From an uncultured Bacteroidia bacterium (GTDB taxonomy: Bacteria; Bacteroidota; Bacteroidia; Bacteroidales; UBA932), in the NCBI GenBank assembly GCA_902767355.1, contig CACXHG010000076.1, positions 1 to 6,752 on the forward strand: a DNA stretch of 6,752 bases, in the 5' to 3' direction. This document shows, one piece after another, positions 5,397 through 6,752 of the stretch. Below the pieces are notes generated by a model. That model saw only the letters and a program-made list of their open reading frames with translations, had not been told where the DNA came from and searched no databases. Made by a program: the position numbers and the translations under genes. Each line of letters opens with the position of its first letter. Position 1 is the stretch's first letter.

Positions 5397-6643
5397 ATGT
5401 GTATCGCTACATAGCCTCCCGCCTTGGCAGCGACTCCAAGGGCGCCTCCAGGCAGGACCGCCTGGGCAGCGTGAGCACCACCATAGGGCTGGTGAGCGTG
5501 GCCGTGAGCATCTTTGTGATAATCGTGGCTATCTGCGTGGTGCTGGGCTTCCGCAGCGAAATCCGCTCCAAAGCCTCGGCATATATGGGCTCGATGGCCC
5601 TGGTGGCTCCGGGACAGACGCCCTTGAACGAGAAGTTCCCCTTCTGTGACTCCATATCTTACCTTGACAGGCTGGACAGCATAAAAGGGGTCGAATCGCT
5701 GCAGCGCGTGGCCTATTGCTCCGGTCTGCTCAAAACCGAGGACAACATTTTCGGCGCCCACTTCAAAGGGGTCGATTCGCTTTACAACTTCTCTTTCTTC
5801 GAAGAAAACCTCTCTGCCGGCCAGGTTCCATCTTTTGCCGGGCGCATTTCTTCCGACATAATGCTCTCGGGCCGCCTTGCCGCCCAGATGGGTTGCCGGG
5901 TAGGCGATGAAGTCACGGCATATTTCATAGGGGAGGAGGTCAAGGTGCGCAAGTTCACCGTCTGCGGTTTGTTCGACGCCCAGCTGGAGAATCTGGACAA
6001 CTCCACCATACTCTGCGACATACGGCAGGCCCAGCGCATCAACGGCTGGGACCGCGACCAGGTATCCTGCATAGAGATCATGCTCTCGCCGGACAGCGAC
6101 ATAGACCGCAAATCCTATGAGGTTAACGAACTGGTGTACAATTGCACCGAAGAAGACGATCCGGCACTGTTTGCCACCAGCGTCAAGCAGCTGTTCCCCA
6201 ACCTGTTTGACTGGCTCAACCTGCTGGATTTGAATGTGGTGGCCATATTGCTGCTGATGATTGTGGTGGCCGGCTTCAATATGATCTCGTCGCTGCTGAT
6301 CATCCTTTTCAGGAATATATCTTCCATAGGCCTGCTGAAGGCCATGGGTATGACCAGCCGCCAGGTAGGCATGGTCTTCCGCAACATAGCCCTGGACATA
6401 GTGGCCAAGGGCCTGGCTTTAGGCACGGCGGCGGCGCTCGCGGTGTGCTGGGTCCAGAAGCGCTACAGGGTCATGACCCTCGACCCCGAGAATTACTTTG
6501 TAAAATATGTCCCTATAGATTTTAACTTTGTATATATATTGCTGGCCAACATTCTGGCCCTGGTGCTGATAATGCTGATACTGTCGCTTACATCGCGTTT
6601 TATCGCCAAGGTCAGCCCGGACAAGACCATGCGGGCAGCATAA
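5393..6643 (+). CDS. LolC/LolE-type lipoprotein-releasing ABC transporter permease (FtsX fold)
   Basis: A 416-residue inner-membrane protein. In the Lol system such permeases pair with the LolD ATPase to lift mature lipoproteins from the inner membrane for transfer towards the outer membrane. Four membrane segments are visible at about 28-52, 280-305, 330-353 and 378-400. A large periplasmic domain (53-279) lies between the first two, which is the MacB/FtsX layout. Family features include HFKGVDSLYNF (123-133), the cytoplasmic SIGLLKAMGMTSRQV stretch (311-325) that would contact the ATPase, and PENYFVKYVPIDF (365-377), which resembles the YY-DYVP segment of LolC/E. Length matches LolC/E (about 400-414). 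The ATG overlaps the transglycosylase stop as ATGA, so translation is probably coupled. No ATPase gene is in the window. LolC, LolE or a fused-role LolF cannot be told apart here; another MacB-like exporter is less likely. Confidence 0.87.
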   Translation: MNVYRYIASRLGSDSKGASRQDRLGSVSTTIGLVSVAVSIFVIIVAICVVLGFRSEIRSKASAYMGSMALVAPGQTPLNEKFPFCDSISYLDRLDSIKGVESLQRVAYCSGLLKTEDNIFGAHFKGVDSLYNFSFFEENLSAGQVPSFAGRISSDIMLSGRLAAQMGCRVGDEVTAYFIGEEVKVRKFTVCGLFDAQLENLDNSTILCDIRQAQRINGWDRDQVSCIEIMLSPDSDIDRKSYEVNELVYNCTEEDDPALFATSVKQLFPNLFDWLNLLDLNVVAILLLMIVVAGFNMISSLLIILFRNISSIGLLKAMGMTSRQVGMVFRNIALDIVAKGLALGTAAALAVCWVQKRYRVMTLDPENYFVKYVPIDFNFVYILLANILALVLIMLILSLTSRFIAKVSPDKTMRAA

Positions 6644-6649
6644 GCATAT

Positions 6650-6752
6650 ATGACAGACGTGGAAGAACTCAAAGCATTATTCAAGGCATATTTCGGCGCC
6701 GAAGCCGTCAGTGTAGAAAAACTGGCGGGTGCCGGCAGCGACCGGGAGTACT
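6650..6752 (+). CDS. Probable APH-type phosphotransferase, N-terminus only (runs off the window)
   Basis: ATG at 6650 starts a frame open to the window edge (34 codons): MTDVEELKALFKAYFG, then EAVSVEKLAGAGSDREY. The helix followed by LAGAGSDREY resembles the first helix and glycine-rich loop of the aminoglycoside phosphotransferase/choline kinase fold. It recalls the sugar kinases AmgK and the Bacteroidota phosphotransferases that carry a RapZ-like C-terminal domain. The catalytic Asp and any C-terminal domain lie beyond the window. Only 6 bp separate it from the permease stop, so it is probably in the same operon. An AmgK-like role, phosphorylating MurNAc for cell-wall recycling, would suit a neighbouring lytic transglycosylase, but this is inference. 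Confidence 0.6.
   Translation, partial: MTDVEELKALFKAYFGAEAVSVEKLAGAGSDREY

Overview
The window looks like ordinary chromosome of a GC-rich member of the Bacteroidota, most likely order Bacteroidales. Three things point there. The -7 boxes match the Bacteroidota form TAnnTTTG. Most starts lack a clear Shine-Dalgarno. The gene families (Porin_10-type barrel, S37 peptidase, MltF-like lytic transglycosylase, LolC/E-type permease) are typical of that phylum. Genus cannot be read from the sequence.

Left part (1-757): the window opens in the 3' end of a 5S rRNA, the end of an rRNA operon on the plus strand, closed by a strong intrinsic terminator. About 500 bases of GC-rich, repeat-bearing, apparently non-coding DNA follow. 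Next comes a tRNA-Pro(CGG) on the minus strand with its own terminator and a good promoter. The spacer is therefore enclosed by two convergent terminators.

Middle (758-2098): a secreted S37-family serine peptidase lies on the minus strand, directly upstream of the tRNA. It diverges from the plus-strand genes across a 51-bp AT-rich intergenic region. That region holds two opposed -7 boxes and a perfect 17-bp dyad lying over one of them.

Right part (2099-6752): four tightly packed plus-strand genes form a probable operon: an outer-membrane putative porin, an MltF-like lytic transglycosylase (11-bp overlap), a LolC/E-type lipoprotein-release permease (ATGA overlap), and the start of what looks like an APH-type sugar phosphotransferase (6-bp gap, cut by the window edge). 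The inferred theme is cell-envelope work: outer-membrane barrel, peptidoglycan cleavage, lipoprotein sorting, and possibly cell-wall sugar recycling.

I see no mobile element, CRISPR array, phage gene or clear new system. The points most worth checking are the transglycosylase that seems to have lost one lobe of its solute-binding-like domain, the operon as a functional unit, the dyad in the divergent promoter, and the repeat family in the rRNA/tRNA spacer.
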